From Trichosphaerium sp. ATCC 40318 (Eukaryota > Discosea > Flabellinia > Trichosidae), in the NCBI GenBank assembly GCA_038496445.1, contig JALMLS010000085.1, positions 62,001 to 126,000 on the forward strand: DNA of 64,000 nt, written 5' to 3'. The translations under genes were made by a program, and so were the position numbers. This document shows, in pieces, positions 23,907 through 35,870 of the stretch. Each line of letters opens with the position of its first letter. Position 1 is the first letter of the stretch. The notes under the pieces are model-generated. The model made no database searches, was not told the DNA's origin, and saw only the letters and a list, made by a program, of their open reading frames with translations.

Positions 23907-26900
23907 TTATAGTACCTTTCTACCAGAAGATGTTGAAGAAGAAGAGTTGAATGTTATGAGACCCTTAGACCTCAGGTAAAGAATAGGAGGTACAGTAAGT
24001 AAAGTCAAAGCACCAACCATCTGAACATAACTCCAAAGTAAACCAGAAGGTGTACTCTTGATTAAACTAGGTGTATGATTCTTAGCACTCTTTAGCTTAA
24101 CAAGAAGAGCCATTTGCTTCTCAAGAGCTCCAAATAATTTATCAACATCTGGAACATGTGCTTGAACACCTACTTTTGTATCTGCAGGTACGTTATCAAA
24201 AGAAAAACCTGATAATATTTTTTGTAATCCCGATATTTCTTCCTTCCATGCATCCAAGAGGCCTTTAAGTTTTTTGGCAGCAAGAAAGTTTTTATACTCT
24301 TGTGTCATAGCTGAATGGTCTCCAGTACTGTTTATAGATAAAAGAGATAAGTAATGCTCAAAAAAATCGAGTTTGTTGTTAAGTTTGATCAATTCTTCTG
24401 AACTCGTCGAACTAGCAATAAGTACTTCCAATGCGCCGATTCTCGTCACCAAGTAAAATGCAAGTGCTGATATAAGTAATAAGCATACCATGCCTGTATA
24501 TATAAAAATAGAACTAGCTCCTGCGGCCATAACTGGTTCAGTAACAGGTATAACTTCAACATCTGCTTTTTTCTTCTTTTTCTTTTTAACAACTTCAACA
24601 TTCTCTGTTGACGCTGATGGCTCTTCCGGTGTTTTCATCAAATACTTTTCTGTTTCTTTTGTCGAAGCTAAAAGCCAAGTCTCTACAATAGTCTTTTGTG
24701 TTGAGATAGAAGCCTTTTCAATCGGTCCTAAAAATAATAAATAAAACAATTTAAAAAAATATTCGATAAAAGAACCGCGTTTGTAACAAAGGCTACGTTT
24801 GCTTCTATCTAACCCACAACTTTAAGGAGAGTATTTTTACATTGTTTAATATTAAATATTGTAATTGTAATTGTAATTTCAGTGATAAGAGCATGCTCTT
24901 GTATTGTGGTGACAAGCGTCCATGAAAAATAACAGGAAAATATGTGCACGTACCCTTCAACCATGTAGATTTTCTCCAGCGTACTCCTGCGTCTACAGAT
25001 ACACTAACATTACCATCTTCCTCAACAATAATCCAATTTTCTTCAACAGTAAAATAATCAGCATACGGAACATCTTTTGCTTGTCCTTCCGTCTCAATAT
25101 TCAAAACCCTAAAAAGGAAAGTAAACAAACAAAAAACGTGTACAGTTCACTGAAATGAATCAAAGAAATTGGACTTACTTTTCACTTGAGAATCGAGCAC
25201 GTTGAGTTTGATCTACCCTTGTGCTCTTAGGACCACCTACGGGCGTTAATGATTTAAACGTAAGTGAATCGAACCTGGGAAGTTTGTTCTGACAGGAGCT
25301 CTGTAGGATACTTTTCGAGTCATACAGCTGTTATCGTCGGCAAGAAGCCACGGAGATGCCGTGAGTTCTAAAATTACAAATCAGCAATGAGTTTGAAGCG
25401 TAGAATCATAAAATTACGTAATTTCAAAAAAAATACCTGTAAATTCATTATTTTCAGCGTGAAGCTTAGTAAAGTCGTGTGAGTGCCAGAACAAAGCGAA
25501 AAACTCTCGGCAATCAATTGGATAACTCTTATCAGCAACTCTAGAACCTAAATAAAAATAAGGATACGAGTACAAATGCCATTTTTTTTCAAATAAAAAA
25601 AAAGCACCAATGAAAAGTATCCATACCTTTAACTTTATCAACAAACGTGCAATGCTTAGAAGTAGCAGATAATGGTGGCATAGTAACCTAGATATAAAAA
25701 ATAAGATAACCATGAATAAGAATGACACCAAAAGCAGTATTGAGAGCAACCCGAAGCCATAACGTTAAATTCAAAAAAAGAAAAAAACGCCGGGTTAAAA
25801 TTTTAAGCGACGGTTAAAATTACCTCCGGAAACTTTAGAGATTTGGCCGGGGATTCCGTAACAGGCGCCGATTGATTGTCTCCAGTACGTATAAGTGACT
25901 CTATATTATCTGGACGACCATCATCAATTGATCCACGCTTTTCTTTTTTGCCCTTTTTTTTCTTTCCCAATTTCTGCTTTTCTCCATTGTTTTCACCTTC
26001 TTGATCCTTATCCTCCATTACGTGAGATGTTTTTTTGCTCCCTCGCACAGAACCAAGTTTAGATGACCTACTACAGTACGTAAGTACCAATTAAAAGCTA
26101 AACACGCTTGTTTTACGCCTTTTCGTGCTGATCTGTAAACTTGGCCTTTAAACGTAATAAAAACATACCTTTTTGATTTAGAACCGCTTCTCTTGCGTTT
26201 AGGTTGACCCCCAGAAGAACCTGGAGGCTCTTCGACAATATTATGGTTTTCCAACACTGAAGTATCTATTTTTGATCTAATAAATAAAAACGCATGGTAC
26301 GTGCCAACAAGCGTCTTAAAATAGAAATAGAAAGTCCAATAATGAACAAAAAAACGCGTTTGACCAAAACGCAAAAAAAACCTTCAAAAATCGAAACCAC
26401 ACGGTTTTTGTGACTCTGTGCGCTATCCCACAAAGAGTGAACGAATACGTACTTGGTGGAGAAGATGGTGGAGTCTTGGCGTTATCAGCAACTGTATCTG
26501 GTGTGTATAGTGATCCTCCTGATGTTGGAGTGTTTATACTACTGAAGAATGTTAGAGTTTCGGGTTTTTTTGGCTTATCCGCGGGGAAAGAGTCAATAAC
26601 GTTTTAGTTAGTTGAATCAATCATGTCACATTTCTTTCTTCCTTTCTTTGTTTTCTAGTACGTACTTTCTTGAAGCTACAGTAACAGCTGCTTGTTCATC
26701 TATATCCACAGCATCATCATGAATTACAAGGTCTTCTCCCCTAAACAGATACTTTTTGTTACTATTTTTGCTTCTAATAGTCTAATAACACGTGCAAGTG
26801 TGCTGCTATGGCATCAACAATAGATCTTAAGGCTCTATCACGGAATATGAAGGATGAATATGTAAACTGCGAGAAGTTAGAGTTTTTGTTGTCAGTTACT

Positions 26901-27313
26901 ATTTACGAACCTTTTTTTGACCTTCTGGTGTACACGCTGCTATTTCCATAGCGTTTGGAAACACGTATGCCGTATTAGTACGGCGGATCTTAACAATATC
27001 ATCAAATAGGATGGAGTGGCGCTATACAGTGTTAAGATAGCCAAAGAAGGAGTTATACGCACCACAGACTTGAAAATAGGAGAATCAAACGCAATACGCT
27101 TATTTGTAATGTACATACGCCCCTGGCGCAGTATACCTTGTAAATTATACGCACAGGAGTAATCTTGGCGGTTTTAGTAAAGGTAAAATGGAATTAGTTT
27201 TTACCGTCTATCATTTCACGGTCCTTGAAGCCAAACAACGTAAAGAACTCATCCTCCTGTTGTGTTCGTTGAATATCTTGAGGTGGCGTTGAACTGTTCG
27301 TATCATCACTCAT
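23907..27313 (-). CDS. GRAM-VASt domain lipid-transfer protein (Lam/Aster-like)
   Basis: Start ATG 27313 (MSDDTNSSTPPQD). An N-terminal GRAM domain follows: EFFTLFGFKDREMI, YSCAYNLQGILRQGRMYITN, KRIAFDSPIFKS, then a linker with Ser/Pro and Lys-rich stretches (KKKKGKKEKRGSIDDGRPD). The VASt domain is visible as DKSYPIDCREFFALFWHSHD, SCMTRKVSYRAPV, DVPYADYFTVEENWIIVEE and VRWRKSTWLKG, then an extended helical region with a Lys run. One membrane helix (SSIFIYTGMVCLLLISALAF) and a second hydrophobic segment near the C-terminus (MVGALTLLTVPPILYL) precede the stop at 23907. This is the architecture of yeast Lam/Ysp and animal GRAMD1 proteins, which move sterol between plasma membrane and ER at contact sites. 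The long C-terminal part between the two hydrophobic segments is unusual. Several middle exons are short and their boundaries approximate. Confidence 0.82.
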
Positions 27314-29845
27314 TACACTAACACGTTGTGGTAATGAGAATTCTAGATGGATAGAGAGTGATGCGGAGACTAACGGATGACTTTGGTTTGTGTGAAATTT
27401 TATTTAGTTTGTCCGATGACATTTAACTCTTTTTACATACGCTAACGCTACAACGCTATCAAACAGCTCGGAAAATTAGTATAAAGATGAAAACTTTCGG
27501 TTGCCTTTTTCTCAGCCTAATAAATTACCAGTGCGCACCTTTAGTGCACTATTTACGCCTAGCCGGGCAATATTAGATACACCACGTACCGTTGAGTAGA
27601 TACTTTTCCAACGTAGGAGAATAACTGCCAACACCCCACAAAATCAGACAGCTACTATTTTGTGGACATTGACGCGTTAGCGTGCGACTGTAGGAAGCAG
27701 AAATTTCCAATTGAGATATACCCGACAACGAGATTTTTCAACCTTCTAAATTGTGCACTAAACGCACCGCAAGGTAGATTCGGTGCTGCCTAAGCTTTTT
27801 TAAAGGCCATAGTGGACTTATATCGTTTTTTTTCTGCAGCCTTTGTAAATTCGTCGTGAATGCAATGAGGGGCAGGATAGACTAACTTAAGGCGTGTGGG
27901 AGCGTTTGGTATCTTTAGGGTAGACCGTGAGCCAATATCTCTACACAATTTCTTGTCACGTGGTAGAATTTCCCGAAAGTTTGTTTGGAGCTGTTTGGAG
28001 CTACGTGGAGTTTTAGCACGTGTTTAGCGAAGAAAGGCATGTGTACCTAAGCTTACGTTTAACCTGCTTCGTCCAATGACATTGTAATTTTGCAAATCAC
28101 AATTATCTCTGCAATAGATTATGACCACCTCAACCATAACCACTTGACAGCAGTGTAAGTGTGGAGCGAACTTCTACGTTGTCATGGATACTCTTTGAAA
28201 TGTTTTAACCAGAGGTACGGCAAGCTGAGGTATCTAGGAGTAAATGAATTGTTGTTTTTTACCGTGAAAACTTTATGACAAGATGTTGTTAGCGTACTGT
28301 AATTGTAGCTCACTCGGCACAACATTTATGACAGATTGTATTGAACTTGACACCAAGATGGCTTTCTCAGTACCATATGTCACTCTATCAAAACAGTTAA
28401 CTATTTCTGACGCGAATTAATGTATATAAGCGCACTACCTTTGCTTTCACACGTACACTAATCCTATTGCTTACCTGCTGCACTATAAATTATTCCAAGA
28501 GTCTACGATGTCGTTTAAGGGCAATTTACGGTCGCCCATGCGGACGTCGGCTGAAATAAACTTATTTTAGTGTCAGGTTTTTTTGTGAAGGATGTCGTGA
28601 CACTTCACCCTTACACCACTATCGCGTGGGCGGTTTAAGTTACTTTTTTTGCTGTTAGAGACTTTGTTACTCGTTCTCCATTTTCTTCATGACCGATTTG
28701 CGTTATGTATCCACCAACTCTGAAAGCACGCAATGTATGTATTGTTAGTTGTGGCGAGCGAGTTTTAAAACACGGTCAAATAGTTTCTGACATTAATAGC
28801 CAATCTACTTGTAGAACACTCGAGCGCTTCATCGCATTCCTGGCCTTGTTATTTTTTGAGTGCGCTTCTTCGTTTACAGGTTCAGAGTTACTCGTATAGA
28901 CGATTTCTGGACGTCTTTATCGAGCAATGTTCGCTCTTGCTATGTATCTCCTTTGATTGGTGCTGCGTCTCGAGTTAATTAGCATTGGCGATCTAACGTA
29001 AGTATAGCTACGTTAAACTAGTTTTTTCAACCCAACCTCGCTCACAATAGGCACTACATGAGTGTGGTGCTTATTTTGATTACAAGAGGGAAATTAAAAC
29101 CTCGGTTTAATTGGAGGCATACCCGCTATGGTTGTCTACCGAGATTAACGCGGAAAATTAGCATTACGACTTGTCTTCTTCAAAAAAACAAATTTGTGAA
29201 GAAGAAAAACGCTTGTTTCATTTCTACTTTGTACAGGTTTCCTGACATGTCTTCGTCATAGGCTTTCGTTGCTGGTTGCAATGCTCGACGAGTTTAGCAG
29301 CTTTGAATGGCATGAGCATTAGCTTCAACTGCATCCTCAGCGTCAACCTCAGTGTAGGTTGATGCAGATCTCACCACTGTAACTTACACCATGAAGCGGT
29401 AGTGAGATCCACATCAACCTCCTCTGAAAGGTCACCTACAACAACGTGTTATAAAACACATGAACAACAAAAATTGAATAACACAAAACAAACCAAAAAA
29501 AGACATTACTATGTTCTAACTCTTTACCATGTCTTGGAGTTGTCAGGCTCTGTACATGCCTTAAGTGTAAATCCAAAGTTAGCATAATAAAGAGTTTCAA
29601 CACAAATCCTACTTCGTACCCTCACATAGGAGTATGTTCGATGTTGTTTTACTTATACTAGAAAAGATTGACAAGCCATAATACGTATGGGTACAAGGCG
29701 TACTAACCGCTGTTGTCCACATTAACAAGTTCTTGTGCAATAATAGTTTAAAATCACATGCTACACAAAGTTTGAGGACTCTTAAATGTGGTAATTGTAC
29801 ATTGTTTATTTTCGTTGCGTATTTTCTTGGTTTAAACCTTTTTTT
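27314..29845. other. 2.5-kb gene-poor region
   Basis: No gene could be supported on either strand; the longest ORFs (for example 28705-28899) lack any family signal. It holds CACGTG near 27958 and 28017 and an imperfect inverted repeat at 29357-29419. It includes the upstream regions of neither flanking gene except the GRAM-VASt promoter at its left end. Confidence 0.5.
29357..29419. repeat. imperfect inverted repeat
   Basis: The arms GGTTGATGCAGATCTCACCA (29357-29376) and the matching inverted segment at 29398-29419 pair with only a few mismatches around a loop of about 21 nt. It could be a small transposon remnant or a hairpin in a transcript. No coding frame crosses it. Confidence 0.55.
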
Positions 29846-31742
29846 TCAGCTAACAAAACTATCCTGATAAACAGGCCTTGTAGTCTTACGATACTCAAAT
29901 TTTAAAGATGTTATCTTTTTATGTTTAATCTTAAGTCCGTGGATCTTTCGATATGCTTTTTTCCATTCTCTGTAGTAATGAAAAGAAAGCTCTAAGTCAA
30001 GAAGATCAGTTTGACGAAAGCGTTTAAGAAAAAAATGAGAAGACGAAAGTTGTTACTTTACCTAACACGTCAAGTTCGTATAGTGTATATCGTCTTTTTT
30101 TATTGTTATGACGAACGACAAACTCATCTTCACGACCAACGCCACCATAATTCTGACAGTTATCGTTGTTGTATTTAGCCTTCATTTCTTTTACAAATTC
30201 AGCAAAGAGTTCCTTTAAACAAGTAAGAAATTACGCTCTTAAACTATGTCACGTGATAAAAATACAGGCTGGCTACACTACCTTGGTTCTTTCAAACCCG
30301 GATTTAACTTCTTTATCGTGTGGTAGATGATATAGAGCATTTTCAGAGTCAACCTCTGCTTTGTAGTTTGCTGCAGCAAGTTCACAGAAAAATGAAGATT
30401 TATCTCTTCCACTTATGAACCTATCATCGTACCTTGGTTGATATTAGTTTTCAGTTGTAATATTATCACTGACCGTCTTACCTAGGAAATCCTTTGGCTA
30501 TTATAACATACGGCTCAAAACCACGTATGTATGCTGCTGGGTAAGATGAATTTGCAAGTACATATTTATCGTATAACTGTGGACCTGAGCCTCTTGGGTA
30601 ATACAAGTGACAAGGTTCTAATACATGCGTAGCAAGTAACTCAAGCAAGGAAGATTTTGTTTTAGGAACCTAATCAGTAAGTCACTGCAGTCCACAAGTT
30701 TCGGTGTTGGCAAGATGAAGTGAATGGGAAAGAGTTTTTATGCTGATATTGTAATTGACGTTGTACCATCTTATTGTAGAAGTCCTCGACTAAACTAAGT
30801 ATTTCACCACGCTCACCGAAAGTCTTGGCATAAGGATCGTGAATATCTGGAGTAAACTCGAAGCTTGGAATGGCCAAGTACTTTTTTTCTACAGACTTGT
30901 AAACAAAAAGTTTTAGAAAAAAATTATCAATAGTACGTTGCTTCAACTCCATGAGTTTAGACGTATATCTAGATGATAGCAATCTCTCGTAGATATCCTC
31001 ATTTGGAATGAAATCGACATCAACCAAAAATAGCAAAGAAGCTGTTTCGTTAGAGAGGTCAACAGCAACATTTCGAAGAGTCTATTTAAAGTTAGAAGAA
31101 TGTATAGTTGTATGCTTGCACATTTCATTTTTTTTGTGTATACCAACGCACGTTGTGTGGGTATTCATGATCATTAGGCTTATACTGATGGCCTTTCATA
31201 ACAATGTGCAAGTCAACTGACAAGTCAAGATCATTTGCACAATAATTATACATCACGGAATCTCTTTGCATTTTACTAGTCACATACACTGCAGCTGAAA
31301 TAGGTCCTTTCTATTTCAATTTATATTCAATAACAGTAAATATAAAGTACCAACCCATATTTTAGTCATTAGAGCAAGTCTTGAAAACCTAAAGAGCCAA
31401 AATTTAATGGATAAAAACGTATATAAAATCCCAAAAAAAATCAGAAAATCGGACTTACCTTTCCGCAGATAAATGTGTTACAAGTATTATTTGACTATCG
31501 TTGTAAACCCATCTCGAGTGTATACTCCAAGCCATATCACTTTCGGAGTAACTCGTACAACTAAGAACTTCTGTTTGATAAGTGATACGCTTTATAGACG
31601 TCGTATCGCTGCGTTTTCTACGGTTATTTCTTAGTTTGATAAATGAATGACTGCATTACGCTCTATTGAGCCAAAGAAACCCTAAAACACAGAAAGTAAT
31701 GATCAACAGTAAGCGTAATCGGAAGGAGCCCAATTTTGTCAT
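29846..31742 (-). CDS. GT49 (LARGE/B4GAT1-like) type II membrane glycosyltransferase
   Basis: Start ATG 31742 gives MTKLGSFRLRLLLIITFCVL then GFLWLNR, a short cytosolic basic tail plus one membrane anchor typical of Golgi type II enzymes. A 30-nt intron (31630-31659) follows. Catalytic-region exons read IHSRWVYNDSQIILVTHLSA, RLALMTKIWKGPISAAVYVT, then MLFLVDVDFIPNEDIYERLL carrying the DVD (DxD) metal-binding motif. IPSFEF, RGFEPYVIIAKGFPRYDDRF, YHLPHDKE and a Lys-rich C-terminus (KIHGLKIKHKKITSLKFEYR) ending DSFVS and TGA 29846-29848 complete the family pattern. GT49 members transfer glucuronic acid or similar sugars in O-glycan extension. About eight introns. Substrate unknown. Together with the GH16 and GH79 genes it points to active glycan metabolism. 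Confidence 0.82.
31630..31659 (-). other. 30-nt intron in the GT49 gene
   Basis: Without removal the frame after WLNRA meets TAA at once. Removing 30 nt (gtaatg...aactaag) gives LNRANNRRKRSDTTSIKRIT, which stays open to the conserved domain. Confidence 0.6.
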
Positions 31743-32288
31743 TTGTTTAATCGATTTAACTTTGGTTTCCGTTTTGCTCCTTTCTATTAACGGTTGTTAC
31801 TAATACGATCTATACATGTTGTAACACAAATGATTTGGTTGATTACCCAATCTATCACGTGACTAAAACGTTTTAAGCCATCTTCACAGCATCAGCGCTT
31901 TAAAATAAGTAACAATCGCGATTGTTTTTGTTTCTAAAACACGTGACGCTTTTATTTGGATGTTGTTTTGTAGATATCCTTTTGGTGCAAAAATGTTTCA
32001 CGTCTATCAACGGTTTTTTTATCAGAGCTTTAGAATATGGTACAATGCCGTCATACTGGCAGAGCATATACAGAAATTGTTTTGTGTTGAATTAGCTGGT
32101 GACACTAGAACATAAAACTATGAATCTAGAAAGCTCACCAGCAACCAAGACACCATACTGCAAGCGTCATAAAAACAGTTGTGATTTTTATTGTGTCTGG
32201 AGTTACCCGTACACTAAACAATACGCCAATGTCACGTGAAGGCACATATTTTTCCATAGCAAAAGTCAACACTTGTTCTCATACACAC
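31743..32288. other. divergent promoter region of GT49 and GH16 with CACGTG sites
   Basis: No gene seen. CACGTG occurs three times (about 31857, 31940 and 32233), the last about 55 nt before the GH16 start. This is a candidate shared regulatory region. Confidence 0.5.
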
Positions 32289-33437
32289 ATGTACAAGCGA
32301 ACAACTATCCTCTTGTCCCTTTATGTGCTAGGTGCGAATCAATTTTATCATCGATACAACCTAACAGTATATTTTAAAAGCATGTGTGGCTTTGCCACCA
32401 GGAAACTGGGTCCCATACGAAGCCATGACTGACGAGTTTAACAATGGATTTAACTTTTCCAAATGGTGTGGGTTTTTGCCGAAAAAGACTGTTTTGAAAC
32501 AAAGCTCATGTTCTAACGCTTGTATTAGGAATAATCATAACCCAGTATGGCAAGGAAGAGAACCTAGTTGGTTTGATCCCAATAACGTTGAGGTAACAAA
32601 TGGAATGTTGACTCTTACGATGAGACATGCCTCACCGCCCAATGAACCTGCTGGATACCACGACTATACCTCTGCGGCTGTACAGAGTAAAGCTAATACG
32701 GTTTATGGATACTTTGAGATCAAAATGCAGCCTATGGATAGTTTGGGTTAGTTCGAACTTTTTTTGGATGGGGTTTTTTTGAAGGTTGTTTTTGACTTTG
32801 TGTTTGTTCTGTAGGTTCTTCTTCTTGGTGGTTTAGTAAAGGAAAAGGTCCAGATAATGGATGGCGCACAGAAATAGATATTTTCGAACTTGGCGCTGGT
32901 GCACCTGGTCAAGAAAACTCGTTTCATATGAATTTGCACGTTTTTGATTCACCAAATGCTTATCACTCACAATGTCCTCCTGGAGACAAAAAAAGATGGA
33001 ACGGACGTAAGTCACCACCTAATTGATCTAATACATTTAGCTTAAAACGGTTTTATTTAGTGTACACTACACCGTTCAAACTTGCTTCCGGTTTTCATGT
33101 TTATGCTCTTGAATGGACCAAAGAAAAAATAGTATGGTAAGATAGCACAAACTTTTCTCGCTTCTTCGATACTTGCTCTTTTGTTAATGCTTTCAAATAG
33201 GTATGTTGATGGTAAACCAGTTAGGACAGAGGACAACACATGTTTTCACACGTGCGTTTTTCTAAAAATAACTTTTTTTTATCCATAACGAGTTTTACTT
33301 TATTCAGGCCTTTGCACATGGACTTCGATTCTGAGACTATGTATTTCGGACTTCCGCCATTTAATACATTACCTTCTGTTTATAAAATAGACTATGTACG
33401 CGCATACAAGCAAGCAGGTTCCGTTGAAGTACAATAA
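32289..33437 (+). CDS. secreted GH16 family glycoside hydrolase
   Basis: Exon 1 (ATG 32289) encodes MYKRTTILLSLYVL. After a 48-nt intron the frame continues ACVALPPGNWVPYEAMTDEF, giving a signal peptide cleaved near ACVA-LPP. The catalytic exon contains SSSWWFSKGKGPDNGW and TEIDIFELG, the GH16 E-x-D-x-x-E motif with nucleophile and acid/base Glu. FHMNLHVF, HVYALEWTKEKIVWYVDGKP and LHMDFDSETMYFGLPPF complete the beta-jellyroll, ending YKQAGSVEVQ and TAA 33435-33437. Five exons, about 300 residues, single domain with no visible carbohydrate-binding module. GH16 enzymes cut beta-1,3/1,4-glucans or galactans; the pattern near WWFS and HMNLHVF recalls agarase/porphyranase-like subfamilies, but the substrate is not certain. 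One donor is CAC-GTGCGT, overlapping a CACGTG. Confidence 0.88.
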
Positions 33438-33713
33438 GTTAGACAAATAAATCTTTAGCATTCTCCCTTTATTGTACTTTACTGTGTTGTTATACCCTTT
33501 TCTCTTTTTCTATTGCTATGTGGAGCCCCTCTGTATCTATTATCGACTATAAATGCGGCAGTATTACTTGGTAACGTGACTCTACTCTTGTTCAATGAGA
33601 CAGTCCACTTCTCTGAATGGCAACCTGGGTTTCTTTTATGGAGCCTTTAAATATTTGCTTCTGGCACTCGTTAACGTGTATTTCCTCTGACGTTTGTATC
33701 TTGTAACTATTAA

Positions 33714-35748
33714 CTATACCACTACGGATTGTTCTGCATTTGGAAACATAATAGAAGGTCGTACTAAAACAAACTTTTGTAAATAGCGATAAAAAAAAAC
33801 CAAGTGTTACCTCTGCCTTGTAGTATTCCTATCTTTCGGTTTACTGGTAACGTTGGTGAAGACATAGGCTTTGTATCTGGCTTAATACTAGGCAATACAT
33901 TCGCCATGTCAGGTGCGTATTGTAGTATTGTAGCTATAAGTGTTGCAGTGTCTCCTGACCACCAGTAAGGAACAGGAACTAATGCAATACCTATGCAACG
34001 TCAGATAACCTTTGTACAGCTTTAGCTGTACCTAGCTGTGTACAAATATCAGCTTTTTCAGCATCTATTGCTTCTCTTGAAGATAGTGCTAAGGATTCTG
34101 GAAATATAGATTCGTGGTAGTGTTGCTCACCTAGAAAATAAGGTTGAGATAATTGAATGGGTGTAATTTGAACAGACTGTATTGGCTTCCTTACCTTGAT
34201 ACTCAAATGCTATGCTGTAGTGTGGTATGAAAATATCTACTATAACCTTATGTAACGAAGAGCTAAGCAAGTGATGCTCCTCTTCAATATGTACATGAGA
34301 AGCGAACATCTTCCTTATAAGTTTAAGAAGCCACCTTAACAACAAATATCAGTTAAGTTGTTTTTGTAATAAACTCAGTGACTAAAGCTTACTTTTGTTT
34401 AGCTTTTCTGTTATATCCATGAGTCAAATGTGAGAACTTCCATTCAAAGTTCGGATATGCCATGGAAAGCATATTAAAGTAATTATTTACACCAGCATGC
34501 CCTGCTACTTTACGAACTTGATCTTGGGATATACGATACCTAGAGAAGGTTTAAAGATCATCAAGGCTCGAAGGAGATATGAGATGATGTATTACCAGTC
34601 TCCGGGGTTATCAACTTTAAGTTGCTTCTGAAGAGAATATAAAAAATCAATTTGGGCTGAGTACTCTTGTTGCTTTGCCCATGAACTTAACGTAATTAGA
34701 AAGATGGATCGTAAGTTATAGTACCCTTTAAACTTAGCGGTTAGCCACGATCGGTTAGGGAATGCAGCAGTAAGTGCCTTCGAAAGCGACTTATCAAATC
34801 TAAAAATAAATGAGGAAATTGCCCAAAAAAAAAACACAAACTGTTTTACCTCTTGAGTATTTTTCTTCCTTCCATGCGGGCAGAAAAATCCTTTGTTGTG
34901 ATTTTATACCAGTCTTCCATGTGTTTTATATTCATCTCTTTTCCAAGCCGGTCAACTTTTTCTGTAAGAGGATTAACCTCTTCTTTTGGAGATCTACAAA
35001 GAAACTTAACAAATTTCCTGCAACTTAAAGCCGTCCAACCAACAAACGCACGTATATACAAATGAGGCCCATACTTTCTGAGGATATAACTCTGCGTATA
35101 AATCGCCTAAATTACGTCCGTACCTATCACAAAGTTAGTAATTTGTAAACGAGCCAAACACGTGCTTAGTCAAAATATAACCTGCTCCTTGTTCATTCAA
35201 CTGAGCAATCGTTATTTTGTACCAGTCATCTAGTTCCTTCACTCCTAGCTCGGCAGCGATACAATTAAACTTAAGACGCATGTTACCAATCTCCTGCCAG
35301 AAAGCTCTTGGAGCGTAACTAAAAGCAAAAAGTGTCAAACTTTTTTTTTTCATATTTTTTGATCAAACGTTTGTTCAGCTAAAATAGGTCGTACACAAAT
35401 GACCATGGCTCCCACTTGTATTCTGGGTAAGATGTTGTGACTGCTCTAGATATAGAACCTCCATACCTGTTTTAAAGTAAAAACCTAATCTTTCAGAGGT
35501 TTGTGCCTGTTTAGTATGGATTCACCGCCTACACGTCTTATATCGCGTGTTGAGACTTGATACCACTGCCGTACTAGCTGTACTCTCAATTTTCGTCCAA
35601 GCATGTCAAGATGGCGCCTATTGCGTATAGAACAGACGACATCGCTCAGGTGTTGTTTTACACAATACATACGGCATTGTTGAATATTAATGGTGCGAGT
35701 GACAGTAAAATAAGTAGTGAAGCTGTGTACATTGCTCCAACACTTCAT
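33714..35748 (-). CDS. DWY-repeat protein with C-terminal PDDEXK-like nuclease domain
   Basis: Read from 35748 the protein begins MKCWSNVHSFTTYFTVTRTI, Ser/Thr/Arg-rich with no acid, a possible mitochondrial presequence. Repeats of the form F-x-x-L-a-x-x-L-x-[IV]-x-x-x-x-D-W-Y-x-[IV] follow: QWYQVSTRDIRRVGG, DDWYKITIAQL, EDWYKITTKDF, and a variant GDWYRISQDQV, each followed by aromatic-rich segments (YPEYKWEPWSF; FPNRSWLTAKF). The C-terminal part reads VIVDIFIPHYSIAFEYQGEQ, then DAEKADICTQLGIALVPVPY and YWWSGD, matching the (I/V)D-x(n)-E-x-Q-G pattern of very-short-patch/RAP-like endonuclease folds, with candidate catalytic Asp, Glu and Gln. Similar repeat plus nuclease proteins occur in algae and fungi as far as I recall. 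An RNA-processing role in an organelle is a guess. The last exon (33714) is short and least certain. Confidence 0.7.
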
Positions 35749-35870
35749 GCGTGATAGTTATTTGATGTGAAGAGTATAATTTTGACTGTCAAACTTTCAA
35801 GCGCTTAACTTGCAACGTATTGTTTTCTTGGAAGGCCATAACTACGCCAATACAGTAATTACGTGTAAAA

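Noticed and set aside
24490-24744. ORF antisense to the GRAM-VASt gene
   Set aside because: It is the shadow of a Lys-rich coding stretch (a Phe run opposite a Lys run).
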